Origin: Pseudomonas alloputida
Lineage (GTDB): Bacteria > Pseudomonadota > Gammaproteobacteria > Pseudomonadales > Pseudomonadaceae
Reading direction: 5' to 3'
DNA length: 64,000 nt
Assembly: GCF_021283545.2 (NCBI RefSeq)
Contig: NZ_CP128540.1
Location: forward strand, 4,375,501 to 4,439,500
The notes beneath the pieces are model-generated. The model saw nothing but the letters and a program-made list of their open reading frames with translations, was not told the origin of the DNA and did not search any database. This document shows, in pieces, positions 7,974 through 17,699 of the stretch (the stretch's first letter is position 1; every line of letters starts with the position of its first letter). Made by a program: the position numbers and the translations under genes.

Positions 7974-9221
7974 ATGCGCATTCTCTGGACACTGCCCTAC
8001 CTGCCTTGGCCGACCACCAGCGGCCACAAGACCCGGCAATACCATCTGCTGCGCGCACTGGCCCAGCGCGGCCACCGGATTACCCTGCTGGTGCAGTCGA
8101 AGATCCCTCTCTGCGACGCAGCTCGTGAGGCCCTCGAGCCACTCCTCGAACGCCTGATCGTGCTACCCCGCAGGCCGCTGCACAGCCCACTCAACCTGCT
8201 GGCTTCCCCCATCATCGACTACCCCATGCGGGCAATCATCAATGGCCTGGCACCTTGCCTGCGGCACCGGTTCGAGCAACTGCTGGACGAACCCTGGGAC
8301 GTGATCCAGATCGAGCACAGCTACAGCTTCCAGCCGTTCGAAAAAGCCCTGCAGGCTCGCAGGCTGCCCTTCATGCTTAGCGAGCACACCCTGGAGTCGG
8401 TAATGGGCGGTGCCTGCCACGATCGCCTGCCGCTGTGGCTGCGCCCGCTCAACGCCTTCGACCGCTGGCGCTACCGGCGCTGGGAGCACCGTGTGCTGCG
8501 CCAGCCCACCGAACTGGTGGCTGTCAGCGCCCACGATGCCGAGCTGATCGCGCAGATCAGTGGGCGCCCGGTGAATGTGGTGGTCAACGGCGTGGACTGT
8601 GATTTCTACCAGCAGGTGCAACCTGCGCTGCACAGCCAGCGTCTGTTGTTCGTCGGCAATTTCGAATACGGCGCCAATCTGGAGGCCATCGAGTGGGCAC
8701 TGGACGACATCATGCCGAAGGTGTGGATGAGCAACCCGGCGGTGCGCCTGGCGATTGCCGGGCACGCCATGCCGGCCAACTGGAAGCTTCACTGGAACGA
8801 CCCACGCATTGAATGGTTCGGCTACCGCCCCGACCTGCGTGAACTGCAACGACGTTCCGCGCTGTTCTTTGCCCCCTTGCGCTATGCCGGTGGCTCGAAG
8901 GTGAAAATCCTCGAAGCGATGGCCGCCGGCTTACCCGTGATCACCACCGACAAGGGCGTTTCAGGCCTGACCGTGAACAACGGCGAACACTACTTGGGCA
9001 GTGACGACGGTGATCAACTGGCATTGCTGATCACCCAGCTGCTCAATCAGCCCTGGCGCATGAGCCAGTTGAGCGATGCCGGGCGCCAGTTTGCCCGCCA
9101 GCGCCACGACTGGAGCGTGGCTGCCCAACAACTGGAGAATGTGCACATACGCCTGACCCAGGCGGCACCGGACGAGGCCGCGCCGCTGGCCAGTGCCTGG
9201 CTGGGCCGCTCAGCCAAGTAG
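7974..9221 (+). CDS. Family 4 glycosyltransferase (GT-B fold)
   Basis: 415 residues. The ATG at 7974 opens with MRILWTLPYLPWPTTSGHKT, a classic GT4 N-terminus where the Gly-rich loop follows the first beta-strand. The C-terminal Rossmann domain shows LLFVGNFEYGANLEAIEWAL and FFAPLRYAGGSKVKILEAMA, with the E-x7-E-like pattern that binds the nucleotide-sugar, then GLPVITTDKGVSGL. It probably transfers a sugar to a lipid or surface polysaccharide. It stands alone, not in a polysaccharide cluster, so the acceptor is unknown. Its end overlaps the convergent moeA by 12 nt. Confidence 0.88.
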   Translation: MRILWTLPYLPWPTTSGHKTRQYHLLRALAQRGHRITLLVQSKIPLCDAAREALEPLLERLIVLPRRPLHSPLNLLASPIIDYPMRAIINGLAPCLRHRFEQLLDEPWDVIQIEHSYSFQPFEKALQARRLPFMLSEHTLESVMGGACHDRLPLWLRPLNAFDRWRYRRWEHRVLRQPTELVAVSAHDAELIAQISGRPVNVVVNGVDCDFYQQVQPALHSQRLLFVGNFEYGANLEAIEWALDDIMPKVWMSNPAVRLAIAGHAMPANWKLHWNDPRIEWFGYRPDLRELQRRSALFFAPLRYAGGSKVKILEAMAAGLPVITTDKGVSGLTVNNGEHYLGSDDGDQLALLITQLLNQPWRMSQLSDAGRQFARQRHDWSVAAQQLENVHIRLTQAAPDEAAPLASAWLGRSAK

Positions 9222-10436
9222 CTCGCTGAAGGGGATGAATGGCACGATGTCGCCCTGCTTCGGCGTGCTGCCTTCACGCACTTCCACCAGGCCCTCCGCC
9301 CAGGCTGCGCTGCGCAGCACACCCGAGCTCTGGTTCTTGTAGATGCGCACGCGGCCCTGTTCGATGCGCGCGCGCAGGTATTCGCGGCGCGTACCCGGCT
9401 TGGGCCAGTCAAACCCGGCCGGCATGTCGAACCGCAACGGCGTGACGTCAATCACACCCTGACGACGCAGCAGGTAGGGCCTGGTCAGCAGACCGAAGGT
9501 GACCAAGGTCGAGGCCGGGTTACCCGGCAAGCCAATCACCGGCACGCCCTGGAAGTGGCCGAAGGTCAGCGGCTTGCCCGGTTTGATCGCCAGCTTCCAC
9601 AACGCCAGTTCGCCGGCCTCGCGCAGGGCGGCACCGAGGTAGTCGGCCTCGCCCACCGAGACGCCTCCGGTGGACAGAATCAGGTCTACGCCACCCAGTT
9701 CAGCCAGGCAGGCGCGAGTGCGGGCCAGGTCATCCGGCAGGATGCCGGCATCGACCACTTCGCAACCCAGCCGCTGCAACCAGCTGACCAGCAGCCTGCG
9801 ATTGCTGTTGTAGATCTGCCCAGGCCCGAGCGGCAGGCCTGGCTCGACCAGTTCGTCGCCGGTGGACAGCACCGCCACTTTTACCTTGCGCACCACGTCC
9901 AGACGGCCATGCCCCAAGGTCGCCGCCAGGCCCAGTTCGATCGGCCCAAGGCGGGTGCCGGCGCTCATCACCTGCTCGCCCTTGCGGGTCTCCTGACCTT
10001 GAGGGCGTATGTTCTGCTCGGTGCGCAACGCTTCGAGAAAGCGCACCCGGCCATCTTCGAGTACTTCGGTGTTTTCCTGCATCTCGACGCAGTCGGCCCC
10101 CTCCGGCACAGGCGCGCCGGTGAAGATCCGCGCGCAGGTACCCGGTTGCAGCGGCTGGGGCGCATGGCCGGCGAAAATACGCTGGCTGACCGGCAGCGGC
10201 TGGCCCTGCCAGTCAGCCAGGCGCAAGGCATAACCGTCCATGGCGCTGTTCGGCCAGGGCGGCAGGTCGAGCGAGGCCACCAGGTCGGTGGCCAGCACGC
10301 GGCCCTCGGCTTCGGCCAGCGGCAGGTTTTCGGTCTCGCGGATCGGTGCAGCTTCGGCCAGCGCCAGCAGTTGCTCCAGCGCCTGTTCCACCGGCATCAG
10401 CGGCCGGGCCTGGCTGACCTCAGCCACGGCTGTCAC
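9210..10436 (-). CDS. moeA: Molybdopterin molybdenumtransferase MoeA
   Basis: 408 residues. MoeA inserts molybdate into adenylated molybdopterin to form Moco. Visible signatures are DLPPWPNSAMDGYALR (domain I), RIFTGAPVPEGAD, the MoCF-like domain with VAVLSTGDELVEPG and LSTGGVSVGEADY, and VIGLPGNPASTL. The reading starts at a GTG at 10436 that overlaps moaB by 17 nt; an ATG at 10397 would shorten it by 13 residues. It forms an operon with moaB. Moco made here would serve nitrate reductase, fitting the nas genes elsewhere in the window. Confidence 0.93.
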   Translation of the reverse strand: MTAVAEVSQARPLMPVEQALEQLLALAEAAPIRETENLPLAEAEGRVLATDLVASLDLPPWPNSAMDGYALRLADWQGQPLPVSQRIFAGHAPQPLQPGTCARIFTGAPVPEGADCVEMQENTEVLEDGRVRFLEALRTEQNIRPQGQETRKGEQVMSAGTRLGPIELGLAATLGHGRLDVVRKVKVAVLSTGDELVEPGLPLGPGQIYNSNRRLLVSWLQRLGCEVVDAGILPDDLARTRACLAELGGVDLILSTGGVSVGEADYLGAALREAGELALWKLAIKPGKPLTFGHFQGVPVIGLPGNPASTLVTFGLLTRPYLLRRQGVIDVTPLRFDMPAGFDWPKPGTRREYLRARIEQGRVRIYKNQSSGVLRSAAWAEGLVEVREGSTPKQGDIVPFIPFSELLG

Positions 10437-10959
10437 AGGCCGCTGCCTGCTTCAGGTGCGCCACGAAGTTGCAAGGGCGATGACGGGCATCGAGCTGCTC
10501 GGCCAGGATGCCATCCCAACCGGTACGCACAGCGTTGGTGGAGCCTGGCAGGCAGCACACCAGCGTGCCGTTGGCCAGCCCGGCCAAGGCACGCGACTGC
10601 ACGGTGGAGGTGCCAATGTCGGCCACGGAAATCTGCCGGAACAGCTCACCAAAGCCGTCTACTTGCTTGTCCAGCAGGCAGGCCACCGCCTCGGGGGTGC
10701 TGTCGCGACCAGTAAACCCGGTACCGCCGGTAATCAGCACCACTTGCACGTTGTCATCGGCGATCCATGTGGCGACCTGGGCCCGGATCTTGTACAGGTC
10801 ATCCTTGAGCAGCACACGCTCGGCAAGGCGGTGACCGGCGGCGCTCAGGCGGTCGACGAACATCTGGCCAGAGGTGTCGGTGTCGAAGGTACGGGTGTCG
10901 CTGACCGTGAGCACGGCGATGTTCAGCGCCACGAAGGGGGTATCTGCCTTGGCTTTCAT
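10420..10959 (-). CDS. moaB: Molybdenum cofactor biosynthesis protein MoaB
   Basis: 179 residues of the MoaB/Mog family, which adenylates molybdopterin before metal insertion. The MoCF_biosynth fold is shown by NIAVLTVSDTRT, VLITGGTGFTGRDSTPEA and the C-terminal CLPGSTNAV. Length is normal. It is the first gene of a moaB-moeA unit; the two genes overlap by 17 nt, which suggests translational coupling of two consecutive steps of Moco assembly. Confidence 0.93.
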   Translation of the reverse strand: MKAKADTPFVALNIAVLTVSDTRTFDTDTSGQMFVDRLSAAGHRLAERVLLKDDLYKIRAQVATWIADDNVQVVLITGGTGFTGRDSTPEAVACLLDKQVDGFGELFRQISVADIGTSTVQSRALAGLANGTLVCCLPGSTNAVRTGWDGILAEQLDARHRPCNFVAHLKQAAACDSRG

Positions 10960-11146
10960 GGGTGTCCGTCACAACAGGATGAGATGGACGCAGTTATATC
11001 ACAGCGCACCTTTTCCAGCGTTGCCCCCCTCAGCCTTGCCTTGGGTCAAGAGAACGAATTAATCGCTATGCTGCACTTGGAGTGAACTTGCACTAACGTC
11101 CTGCGTCATAAATGTCATCTAGCACCATCGCACTTGGAGAAACACG

Positions 11147-11368
11147 ATGATCAAACGGACCCTACCCGCCTTCCTGCTTGCCTTGGGTTTGGGCGCCCTT
11201 GCTGGCTGCTCGACCCCAACCGTCATTACCCTGAACGATGGCCGGGAGATCCAGGCAACCGACAAACCGTCCTACGATGAAGACTCTGGCTTCTATGAAT
11301 TCGAGCAACTCGACGGCAAGCGCACACGCCTGAACAAGGACCAGATCCGCACCGTCAAAGAGCTCTGA
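11147..11368 (+). CDS. Small YgdI/YgdR-type lipoprotein
   Basis: 73 residues. The signal peptide ends in a lipobox LAGCS with the lipidated Cys near residue 22. The mature part (VITLNDGREIQATDKPSYDE and a C-terminal TRLNKDQIRTVKEL) is an SH3-like mini-barrel typical of the YgdI/YgdR family. A GGAGAAACACG ribosome binding site precedes the ATG. The residue after Cys is Ser, not Asp, so outer-membrane sorting is expected. Biological role unknown; it stands alone between moaB and the tRNA gene. Confidence 0.85.
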   Translation: MIKRTLPAFLLALGLGALAGCSTPTVITLNDGREIQATDKPSYDEDSGFYEFEQLDGKRTRLNKDQIRTVKEL

Positions 11369-11448
11369 TCAAGGCCCCGTTCAGGCTATGGCCCTTTAAA
11401 CAACAAGGGCTTGCGAGCAAAAACGGGATGCAGTAGGATTTTGTTCAT

Positions 11449-11525
11449 CGGAGTGTAGCGCAGCCAGGTAGCGCGTCTCGTTCGGGACGAGAAGGCCGCA
11501 GGTTCGAATCCTGTCTCTCCGACCA
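11449..11525 (+). tRNA. tRNA-Pro (anticodon CGG)
   Basis: 77 nt including the encoded CCA end. The acceptor stem CGGAGTG pairs with CTCTCCG with one mismatch at the sixth pair. The D arm contains AGCGCAGCCAGGTAGCGC, the anticodon stem TCTCG/CGAGA encloses the loop TTCGGGA (anticodon CGG), and the T arm has the GGTTCGAATCC motif. It reads proline codon CCG, which is common in this GC-rich genome. An intrinsic terminator follows at once. Confidence 0.95.
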
Positions 11526-11534
11526 AATCCTTGT

Positions 11535-11567
11535 CACAAAGCCCGCCATGTGCGGGCTTTGTGTTGT
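11535..11567 (+). terminator. Intrinsic terminator after tRNA-Pro
   Basis: A perfect 12-bp stem (CACAAAGCCCGC paired with GCGGGCTTTGTG) with a 5-nt loop, followed by TTGTGT. It lies 10 bp past the CCA end of the tRNA. Confidence 0.8.
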
Positions 11568-11631
11568 GTGCGAAAAATACGTCAGTGCGCGGCTTCAGCC
11601 TCTATGGCACCTGCAACTCCTGCAGACCGAG

Positions 11632-13248
11632 TCAGGCACTCAGGCGGGAGGTGACTTCGCCCAACTGCCCTGACAAACCATGCAGGCGCTGCCCCGCCTG
11701 CTCGGTATGCTGCACCGCTTCCTGGTTGGCCGTGGCAATTCGGGTAATTTCGATCAGGTTGCGCGAGATATCTTCGGCCACGCTGGTCTGCTCCTCGGCC
11801 GCTGTGGCGATCTGCCGGTTCATGTCGCGGATCGCTTCCACCGCCTGCGTGATACGTTGCAGCATCTGCCCGGCCTGCTCGACTTGCTCAGCCCCTTCCT
11901 GGCTACGTTGCTGGCCACTTTCGATGGCCTTGACCGCCTCCACAGCCCCTGACTGTACCGCTTCGATGATCTGGTGAATTTCTGCAATCGACGCTGCCGT
12001 GCGCTGGGCCAGGCTACGCACTTCATCGGCGACCACCGCAAAACCACGCCCGGCTTCGCCAGCACGGGCCGCTTCGATGGCCGCGTTAAGCGCCAGCAGG
12101 TTGGTCTGTTCAGCAATGCCGCGGATCACTTCCAGCACTTTGCCTATCCGTGTGCTGTCATGCTCCAGATCGCGAATTACCGTTGCCGTGCCGGCGATTT
12201 CGCGGTTGACCAGCCCGATGATGTCGATGGTCTGCTGCATCACCTGCTCGCCGGCCTGGGCGCTGTGGTCGGCGTCATCGGCCGCGCGGGCCGCCTCGGC
12301 AGCGTGGCGAGCGACCTCTTGGGCAGTGGCGGACATTTCGTGCATGGCCGTGGCTACCTGGTCGGTACGCTGGAACTGGTCATGAGTACCGCGGGCCATG
12401 TCACCGGCAATACTGCGCAACTGGCCGCTGGCACCTTCCAGCTCCTGAGCGTTGTCCTGCAGCCGGCCGACGGTATCGGCAAGGAAGTCACGCAGGGTGT
12501 TGGCCGCCCGCGCCAGGCGCCCCAGCTCATCCTCCCGACGGCTGTCGACCCGGGCAGCAAAGCTGCCTTGGCTGAGCTGCGCGACGTACTCGATCAACTG
12601 GCGGATCGGCTCGATCAGGCTACGGTTGACCAGCCACAGGCTGAGCAGCCCCACCAGCACCGCTGAAGCCAGCATCACCAGCAGGCCCAACCATACCGTG
12701 CGCTCGGCACTGGCATTGATGCTGGCTGCACGCTGGCGAGCATCGGCGCGCAGTTGCTCGACCAGTTCGCTCATTTGCTCACTGGCGGCACGGTCCACGC
12801 CTTTGACCGCCCGGTCGCCCGCTACCGGGTCGCCGCCTGCCGCCAGGAACGCCTGGCGGCCTTGTGCATAGGCCTGGCCCAACTGGCGGTGGCTGTCGCG
12901 CAATTGCTGCAGCGACGCCTTGAGCCTGGCATCGCTGTTGTCGATCAATTGCCCGAGCAGTTGTTGAACTTGCTGTTCTCGGGCCTGGAACTGCTGCCAG
13001 TACTTGTCCATTTCCGCAGGCTGGCGCCCTCGCAACAGCACGTTCTTCCATTCCTGCACCTGGATCTTGAACTGCAGGTTGGCTTCGTCAATCAATTGCG
13101 AGGCCCGCAGCGGCCCGTCGACCAGCTCGGCGTAGCCACGCACGCTGGACGACAGGAACTGGAAACACACCAGGGCGATCAGCAGCATCGCCAGCACACT
13201 GCCGCCGAGCAGCGAGAGAATTTGCACTCTGAGGGATTTACGCAACAT
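11632..13248 (-). CDS. Methyl-accepting chemotaxis protein
   Basis: 538 residues from the ATG at 13248, which opens with a TM segment ([11 protein letters not shown] onward). The periplasmic helical sensor region spans residues ~30-185 (four-helix-bundle type, ligand unknown), followed by a second TM near 190-210 and a HAMP domain. The C-terminal signalling domain carries the family hairpin tip [20 protein letters not shown] and [17 protein letters not shown]. No CheR-tethering pentapeptide is seen at the C-terminus. I found no FliA-type promoter in the 170 bp upstream, unlike aer and cheV. Confidence 0.92.
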   Translation of the reverse strand: MLRKSLRVQILSLLGGSVLAMLLIALVCFQFLSSSVRGYAELVDGPLRASQLIDEANLQFKIQVQEWKNVLLRGRQPAEMDKYWQQFQAREQQVQQLLGQLIDNSDARLKASLQQLRDSHRQLGQAYAQGRQAFLAAGGDPVAGDRAVKGVDRAASEQMSELVEQLRADARQRAASINASAERTVWLGLLVMLASAVLVGLLSLWLVNRSLIEPIRQLIEYVAQLSQGSFAARVDSRREDELGRLARAANTLRDFLADTVGRLQDNAQELEGASGQLRSIAGDMARGTHDQFQRTDQVATAMHEMSATAQEVARHAAEAARAADDADHSAQAGEQVMQQTIDIIGLVNREIAGTATVIRDLEHDSTRIGKVLEVIRGIAEQTNLLALNAAIEAARAGEAGRGFAVVADEVRSLAQRTAASIAEIHQIIEAVQSGAVEAVKAIESGQQRSQEGAEQVEQAGQMLQRITQAVEAIRDMNRQIATAAEEQTSVAEDISRNLIEITRIATANQEAVQHTEQAGQRLHGLSGQLGEVTSRLSA

Positions 13249-13311
13249 CGAGGGTCTCGGAACCAGAGGGAGTAGGCTGAGGCCGCTGTACAGCCTCATT
13301 ACTGGCAGGCC

Positions 13312-13342
13312 AAAAAAAAGCTGCCATCACGCAATGGCAGCC
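13312..13342 (-). terminator. Intrinsic terminator after the ABC exporter gene
   Basis: On the minus strand the 8-bp stem GCTGCCAT/ATGGCAGC with a 6-nt loop is followed by a run of T residues (AGCTTTTTTTGG). It lies downstream of the exporter gene that ends at 13420 and upstream of the chemoreceptor gene. Confidence 0.85.
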
Positions 13343-13419
13343 AGGTCGAGCACTTACGCAACAGTTGAGGCAAATCTTCTCAGGCAATTACTACAGAAAT
13401 GTTACAAGGCCACGACACG

Positions 13420-15183
13420 CTAGCCCGTGGTGAATTGCAGCGCTGCCAGCCGCGCATACAACGGGCTGTCCTCAATCAACTGACGGTGGGTGCCCACCGC
13501 CACCAGCCGGCCCTGGTCGATGACCGCGATGCGCTCGGCATGCTGTACCGTGGCCAGGCGATGGGCGATCACCAGCGTGGTACGGCCGGCCATCAGGCTG
13601 GGCAGCGCTTGCTGGATCAAGTATTCACTTTGTGCATCAAGGGCACTGGTGGCTTCGTCCAGCAACAGGATCGGCGCATCGACCAGCAAGGCCCGGGCAA
13701 TCGCCAGGCGCTGGCGTTGCCCGCCGGAAAGGCCGATGCCGCCCTCCCCCAGCGGGGTCTGGTAGCCTTGGGGCAATTGCCGGATGAATTCGTCGGCATG
13801 GGCGCCGCGGGCTGCTGCTTCGACTTCAGCCAAGGTCGCCTCGGGCCGGCCATAACGAATGTTGGCCTCCACCGTGCCACGGAACAGCGAGGGGTTTTGT
13901 GCCACCAAAGCGAACTGCCGGCGTAGCTGGTCGGGATCAAAGTCGGTAACCGGCTGACCATCGAGCAGGATGCGCCCTTGCTGTGGGTCGTAAAAGCGCA
14001 GCAACAGATCGAACAGGGTCGACTTGCCTGCCCCGGAAGGGCCTACCAGGGCGACGGTCTGCCCGGGTTCGATGGTCAGGCTCAGGCCGTCGACAGCTGC
14101 CACCGTGGGCCGTGAAGGGTAAGCGAACACGACCTGTTGCAGCTCGATATGACCGCTGGCCCGCGGCTGCGGCAGCACCTGCGCCACGTCGGGGGGCAGG
14201 ATGGCACTGCGCGCGGCCAACAGTTCGGCAATGCGCTCGGCTGCACCCGCGGCCCGTTGCAGCTCGCCGATCACCTCACTGAGGGTACCGAAGGCGCTGC
14301 CGACGATCAGGCTGTAGAACACGAATGCTGCCAGCTCGCCTGCGGATATACGCCCGGCGATCACATCCATGCCGCCGACCCACAGCATCACCCCCACCGC
14401 CCCCAACACCAGCACGATCACCAGGGTAATCAGCCAGGCACGCTGTGTAATCCGCTTGCGGGCAACAGTAAACGCTGCTTCGACCGTATCGGCGAACAGT
14501 TCGCGGTCGTGCGCCTGGTGGTTGTAGGCCTGCACGGTCTTGATCTGCCCCAGCGTCTCAGCCACGTAGCTGCCCACATCGGCGACTCTGTCCTGGCTCT
14601 GCCGCGACAGGCTGCGCACCCGACGGCCGAACAACAGGATCGGTGCCAACACCAGCGGCAGCGTTACCACCACGATGCTGGTGAGCTTGGGGTTGGTGAT
14701 GAACAGCAATACCACACCGCCAATGACCATCAGCGCGTTGCGCAGGAACATCGACAGCGATGAACCGATCACTGATTGCAGCAAGGTGGTGTCCGCAGTC
14801 AGCCGAGACTGGATCTCGGAGCTGCGGTTGTCCTCGAAAAAACCTGGGTGCAGGCCGATCAGGTGATCGAAGACCGCACGACGGATATCGGCCACACAAC
14901 GCTCGCCAATCCACGACACCAGATAGAAACGGCTGAAGGTACCCACCGCCAGCGCCAGCACCAGCAGCAGGAACAGCCCGATGGTCTGATTGAGCTGGTG
15001 CGCGGAGCGGGTCATGAAGCCTTGATCCACCAGCAGGCGGATACCTTGGCCCATCGACAGGGTGATGGCAGCGGTGACCACCAGCGCCAGCAATGCCAGC
15101 AGCACCTGGCGGCGATAAGGGCGAACGAACTGCCAGGCCAGGCGCAAGGCACGGCGTTGGCGCAGGGAAACCGATTCGGGCAT
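13420..15183 (-). CDS. MsbA-like ABC transporter (TMD-NBD half-exporter)
   Basis: 587 residues from the ATG at 15183; a GTG at 15195 would add four. The N-terminal ~310 residues are an ABC type 1 exporter TM domain with six hydrophobic segments. The nucleotide-binding domain shows Walker A VALVGPSGAGKST, the Q loop in LVAQNPSLFRG, the signature IGLSGGQRQRLAIARA, Walker B ILLLDEATSALD and the H loop VIAHRLAT. It would work as a homodimer at the inner membrane. Family members export lipids, lipid A precursors or drugs; which applies is not visible from sequence. A strong terminator follows. Confidence 0.9.
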   Translation of the reverse strand: MPESVSLRQRRALRLAWQFVRPYRRQVLLALLALVVTAAITLSMGQGIRLLVDQGFMTRSAHQLNQTIGLFLLLVLALAVGTFSRFYLVSWIGERCVADIRRAVFDHLIGLHPGFFEDNRSSEIQSRLTADTTLLQSVIGSSLSMFLRNALMVIGGVVLLFITNPKLTSIVVVTLPLVLAPILLFGRRVRSLSRQSQDRVADVGSYVAETLGQIKTVQAYNHQAHDRELFADTVEAAFTVARKRITQRAWLITLVIVLVLGAVGVMLWVGGMDVIAGRISAGELAAFVFYSLIVGSAFGTLSEVIGELQRAAGAAERIAELLAARSAILPPDVAQVLPQPRASGHIELQQVVFAYPSRPTVAAVDGLSLTIEPGQTVALVGPSGAGKSTLFDLLLRFYDPQQGRILLDGQPVTDFDPDQLRRQFALVAQNPSLFRGTVEANIRYGRPEATLAEVEAAARGAHADEFIRQLPQGYQTPLGEGGIGLSGGQRQRLAIARALLVDAPILLLDEATSALDAQSEYLIQQALPSLMAGRTTLVIAHRLATVQHAERIAVIDQGRLVAVGTHRQLIEDSPLYARLAALQFTTG

Positions 15184-15393
15184 GGCGACGACCACAAAGG
15201 GTGGGGAAGCGGCAGCCTACCACTCATCCCGGTCGGGAGACTGCATGAAGGTTGCTATAACGCATCGATCTAACCAGCTTATGGAGCTTTCACAGGGTTT
15301 CTGCTGGACTGTTGCTGCCGTGACCCGGAAGCTGTCACAGGCCAGTCACGGCGCAGGGCTACCCTGAGCTTGAACCTGAAGAGGAGACAGTGC

Positions 15394-15567
15394 ATGAGCT
15401 TGCAGCATGGCAGTGATAACCAGAAGCCCCAGACTTCCCCACAACCGCAAGTATGCGGTTCGATCATCGACGCCAAGGGGCGCGAAGTGCCGATCACCGA
15501 GCAGATGATCCAGCAGGCCTGCAAGGCCCTGGAAGAAAGCCGTGTCGAGCGCGTACGCAAAGGTTGA
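15394..15567 (+). CDS. PA1571-family small protein
   Basis: 57 residues starting at an ATG behind GAGGAGACAG. The protein is hydrophilic with a proline/glutamine-rich N-terminus, then CGSIIDAKGREVPITEQMIQ and a C-terminal helix. I recall this short family as conserved and uncharacterised in Pseudomonas (PA1571 in P. aeruginosa). A strong terminator follows directly, so it is a monocistronic gene. Confidence 0.75.
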   Translation: MSLQHGSDNQKPQTSPQPQVCGSIIDAKGREVPITEQMIQQACKALEESRVERVRKG

Positions 15568-15583
15568 TCGGCGAATTCTCTGC

Positions 15584-15609
15584 AACCCGGCGCTTGCGCC
15601 GGGTTTTTA
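15584..15609 (+). terminator. Intrinsic terminator after the PA1571-family gene
   Basis: AACCCGGCGC and GCGCCGGGTT form a 10-bp stem closed by a very short loop and followed by TTTTAT. Confidence 0.85.
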
Positions 15610-15681
15610 TTGGCCCAGCCAGTGGGCTTGGCCGCCCCAACAGGTAACCACACCTACCTGCAAGGTCAAGACAAGGCGTGC

Positions 15682-16824
15682 TTAGACCAACACCCCACCC
15701 AGGGCACTGACCAACTGCGCCAACTGCGGCGCCTCCCCGTGCAAGCGCACGGCCAGCCCCTCGATCTCGCGCCTTGGCGGGTATTGCTTGCGCAACTGGT
15801 CGAACGCCGCTCGCTGTTGCTGCGGATCATCGCTGAGGCTACGGCGGAAATCGGCATCATCACGGCGCGGGTCATACACGGCGCGACACAGGGTGGCCAA
15901 GGCCCAGGACAGGTCGGTGCTGGCATCCAGCTCAATCTGTGCCAGCGGTGGTTTGGGCAGCAGCTCGGCCAGCCGCACCTGCTCGTTCACACCGAGGAAG
16001 CGGCACAGCGCCTGGTAGATCCGCGCCGTGCCACGCTGGCGGCCATCGAGGCTATAGCCGGCAATGTGCGGCGTAGCCAGGGTGCACAGGTCGGCCAACT
16101 GCAGGTCGACCTGCGGCTCCCCTTCCCACACATCCAGCACCGCGTGCACGTCTTCGCGGTCCAGCAGCAGCTCGCGCAGGGCCACGTTGTCCACCACCGG
16201 GCCACGGCTGGCGTTTACCAGCCAGGCACCCGGGCGCAACTGTGCCAGCTGCGCCTGCCCCAGCAGGTGCCAGGTCGGGTGCTGGCCGCCGCGTTGCAAC
16301 GGGGTATGCAAGCTGATCACATCGCACTGCTGCAGGATGGTTTCGAGGCTGACGTAGTCGCCGCCCTCGGCGGCCTGACGCAACGGGTCGCACACCAGCA
16401 CCTTCCAGCCCAGGCCATGCAGCACCCGCACGAGGCGGCCACCCACTTCACCCGCGCCCACTACGCCATACACGCGCTCGGGCAATGCCACGCCATCCAG
16501 TTCGGCCAGGGTCAGCAGGCTGCCCAGCACGTAATCGACCACGCCGCGGGCATTGCAGCCAGGTGCGCTGCTCCAGTGGATGCCAGCTTCTGCAAAGTAG
16601 TCCAGGTCCAGGTGATCAGTGCCGATGGTGCAGGTGCCGACAAAGCGTACACGGCTGCCTTCGAGCAACTGACGGTCGACCTTGGTCACCGAGCGCACCA
16701 GCAGGATATCGGCGTCCTTGACGCTGGCAGCATCGAGGCTTCGGCCGGGGTAGCGGCGAATTTCACCGAAACCCTGGAAGAAGGCATCGAGCAGCGGGAT
16801 GTTCTCGTCGGCAACTATCAGCAT
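15682..16824 (-). CDS. pdxB: Erythronate-4-phosphate dehydrogenase PdxB
   Basis: 380 residues. It oxidises 4-phosphoerythronate in the DXP-dependent pathway to pyridoxal phosphate. The N-terminus [20 protein letters not shown], the NAD-binding loop [20 protein letters not shown] and the catalytic Arg/Glu/His of D-2-hydroxyacid dehydrogenases ([25 protein letters not shown]) are visible. The C-terminal ~90 residues are the PdxB-specific dimerisation domain. It lies 60 bp downstream of tusA on the same strand. Confidence 0.95.
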
Positions 16825-16884
16825 GGCGCTCTCCTGTCTGGGGAGCGCAGTGTAGGCGCAACGCCGGGCGTGTTCCAGAGCGAT

Positions 16885-17127
16885 TCAGTCGGCTTTCTTG
16901 CGGATCCAGTACAGGAAAGTGCCGGCGTCCTCTTGCTGCTGCAGCAGCTCGTGGCCCAGGAAGTTGCAGAACTTGGGGATGTCGCGGCGGGTCGACGGGT
17001 CGGTGGCGATGACCTTGAGCAGGCCGCCGGCGGCCAGGTTGCGTACGTGCTGGTGCAGCATCATCACCGGTTCCGGGCAGTTCAGGCCGGTGGCATCGAG
17101 GATGGCGTCGGGGGTGAAATCGGTCAT
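16885..17127 (-). CDS. tusA: Sulfur carrier protein TusA
   Basis: 80 residues. TusA accepts persulfide sulfur from IscS and passes it on for tRNA 2-thiouridine synthesis and other sulfur transfer. The signature is [13 protein letters not shown], with the active Cys in the CPxP motif. It probably forms an operon with pdxB. A simple-repeat tract lies within about 80 bp upstream of its start. Confidence 0.93.
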   Translation of the reverse strand: MTDFTPDAILDATGLNCPEPVMMLHQHVRNLAAGGLLKVIATDPSTRRDIPKFCNFLGHELLQQQEDAGTFLYWIRKKAD

Positions 17128-17201
17128 GGGGGGCTCCGAAAATGATCGCTATTGTCGCGCATAGCGCGACGCGGTCCAAGCACGGCTTTCAAACCCAGCG
17201 C

Positions 17202-17313
17202 TCTTGATCTCGATCTTGATCTTGATCTCGATCTTGATCTTGATCTTGATCTTGATCTTGATCTTGATCTTGATCTTGATCTTGATCTTGATCTTGATCT
17301 TGATCTTGATCTT
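17202..17313. repeat. GATCTT hexanucleotide tandem repeat
   Basis: About 18 head-to-tail copies of a 6-bp unit (GATCTT with a few GATCTC variants) covering about 110 bp upstream of tusA. In one frame it would encode Asp-Leu repeats, but there is no sign of a real gene. It borders directly on the first copy of the long intergenic repeat. Such tracts change length by slippage, so copy number may differ between strains or assemblies. Confidence 0.9.
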
Positions 17314-17560
17314 CGCGACTTCAGGAGGCCGAACGCAGGCCTTGCGAAGGCAGGTGACGGGCATGGATGCCCGTCAAGCGCTGAGGCCCCAGGATGGGGC
17401 CTTCGGCGCGGTCCTGCCGGGAGCAAGGCCGGAGTGAGGGGACCCCGGAGCGCAGCGCAGGGGCCGGATGATGGGAGCGCAGCGTTTTTTGGTTACTTTT
17501 TGTCGCGTTTGACAAAAAGTGACTCGCCGTAAGGGCGAAAAGGTGAGTCAGTGTCGCCAT
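17314..17560 (+). repeat. Long intergenic repeat, copy A
   Basis: About 245 bp running from GCGACTTCAGGAGGCCGA through GTGACGGGCATGGATGCCCG and GCGCAGCGTTTTTTGGTTAC to the palindromic CGCCGTAAGGGCG region. It recurs in inverted orientation at 19341-19121 and continues at 17699-~17671 beyond the inserted IS element, with an estimated ~90% identity by eye. It contains short palindromes but no credible ORF. I recognise it as a dispersed Pseudomonas intergenic repeat but know no established name. Confidence 0.8.
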
Positions 17561-17595
17561 CGCGAATGGACTGTTCGCTGAGTCAAAACAGACGA

Positions 17596-17630
17596 ATTTG
17601 CTTCTTGCTTCTTGCTTCTTGCTTCTTGGA
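17596..17630. repeat. TTGCTTC heptanucleotide repeat
   Basis: About four tandem copies of a 7-bp unit (TTGCTTC) in the spacer between the two convergent long-repeat copies. Confidence 0.85.
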
Positions 17631-17699
17631 TGTGGGCATTCACATCGAGTAGGTATTCATTCACGCAGGTGGCGCACAGTCACCTTTCCGCCCTTACGG

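Noticed and set aside
17202..17313. Possible CRISPR array
   Set aside because: The units are contiguous 6-mers without unique spacers, so this is a microsatellite. No other spacer-repeat pattern or cas gene was seen in the window.
17152..17532. ORF encoding a long run of Asp-Leu repeats
   Set aside because: It is only the GATCTT tract read in one frame, extended into a non-coding repeat. No ribosome binding site and no conserved sequence outside the tract.
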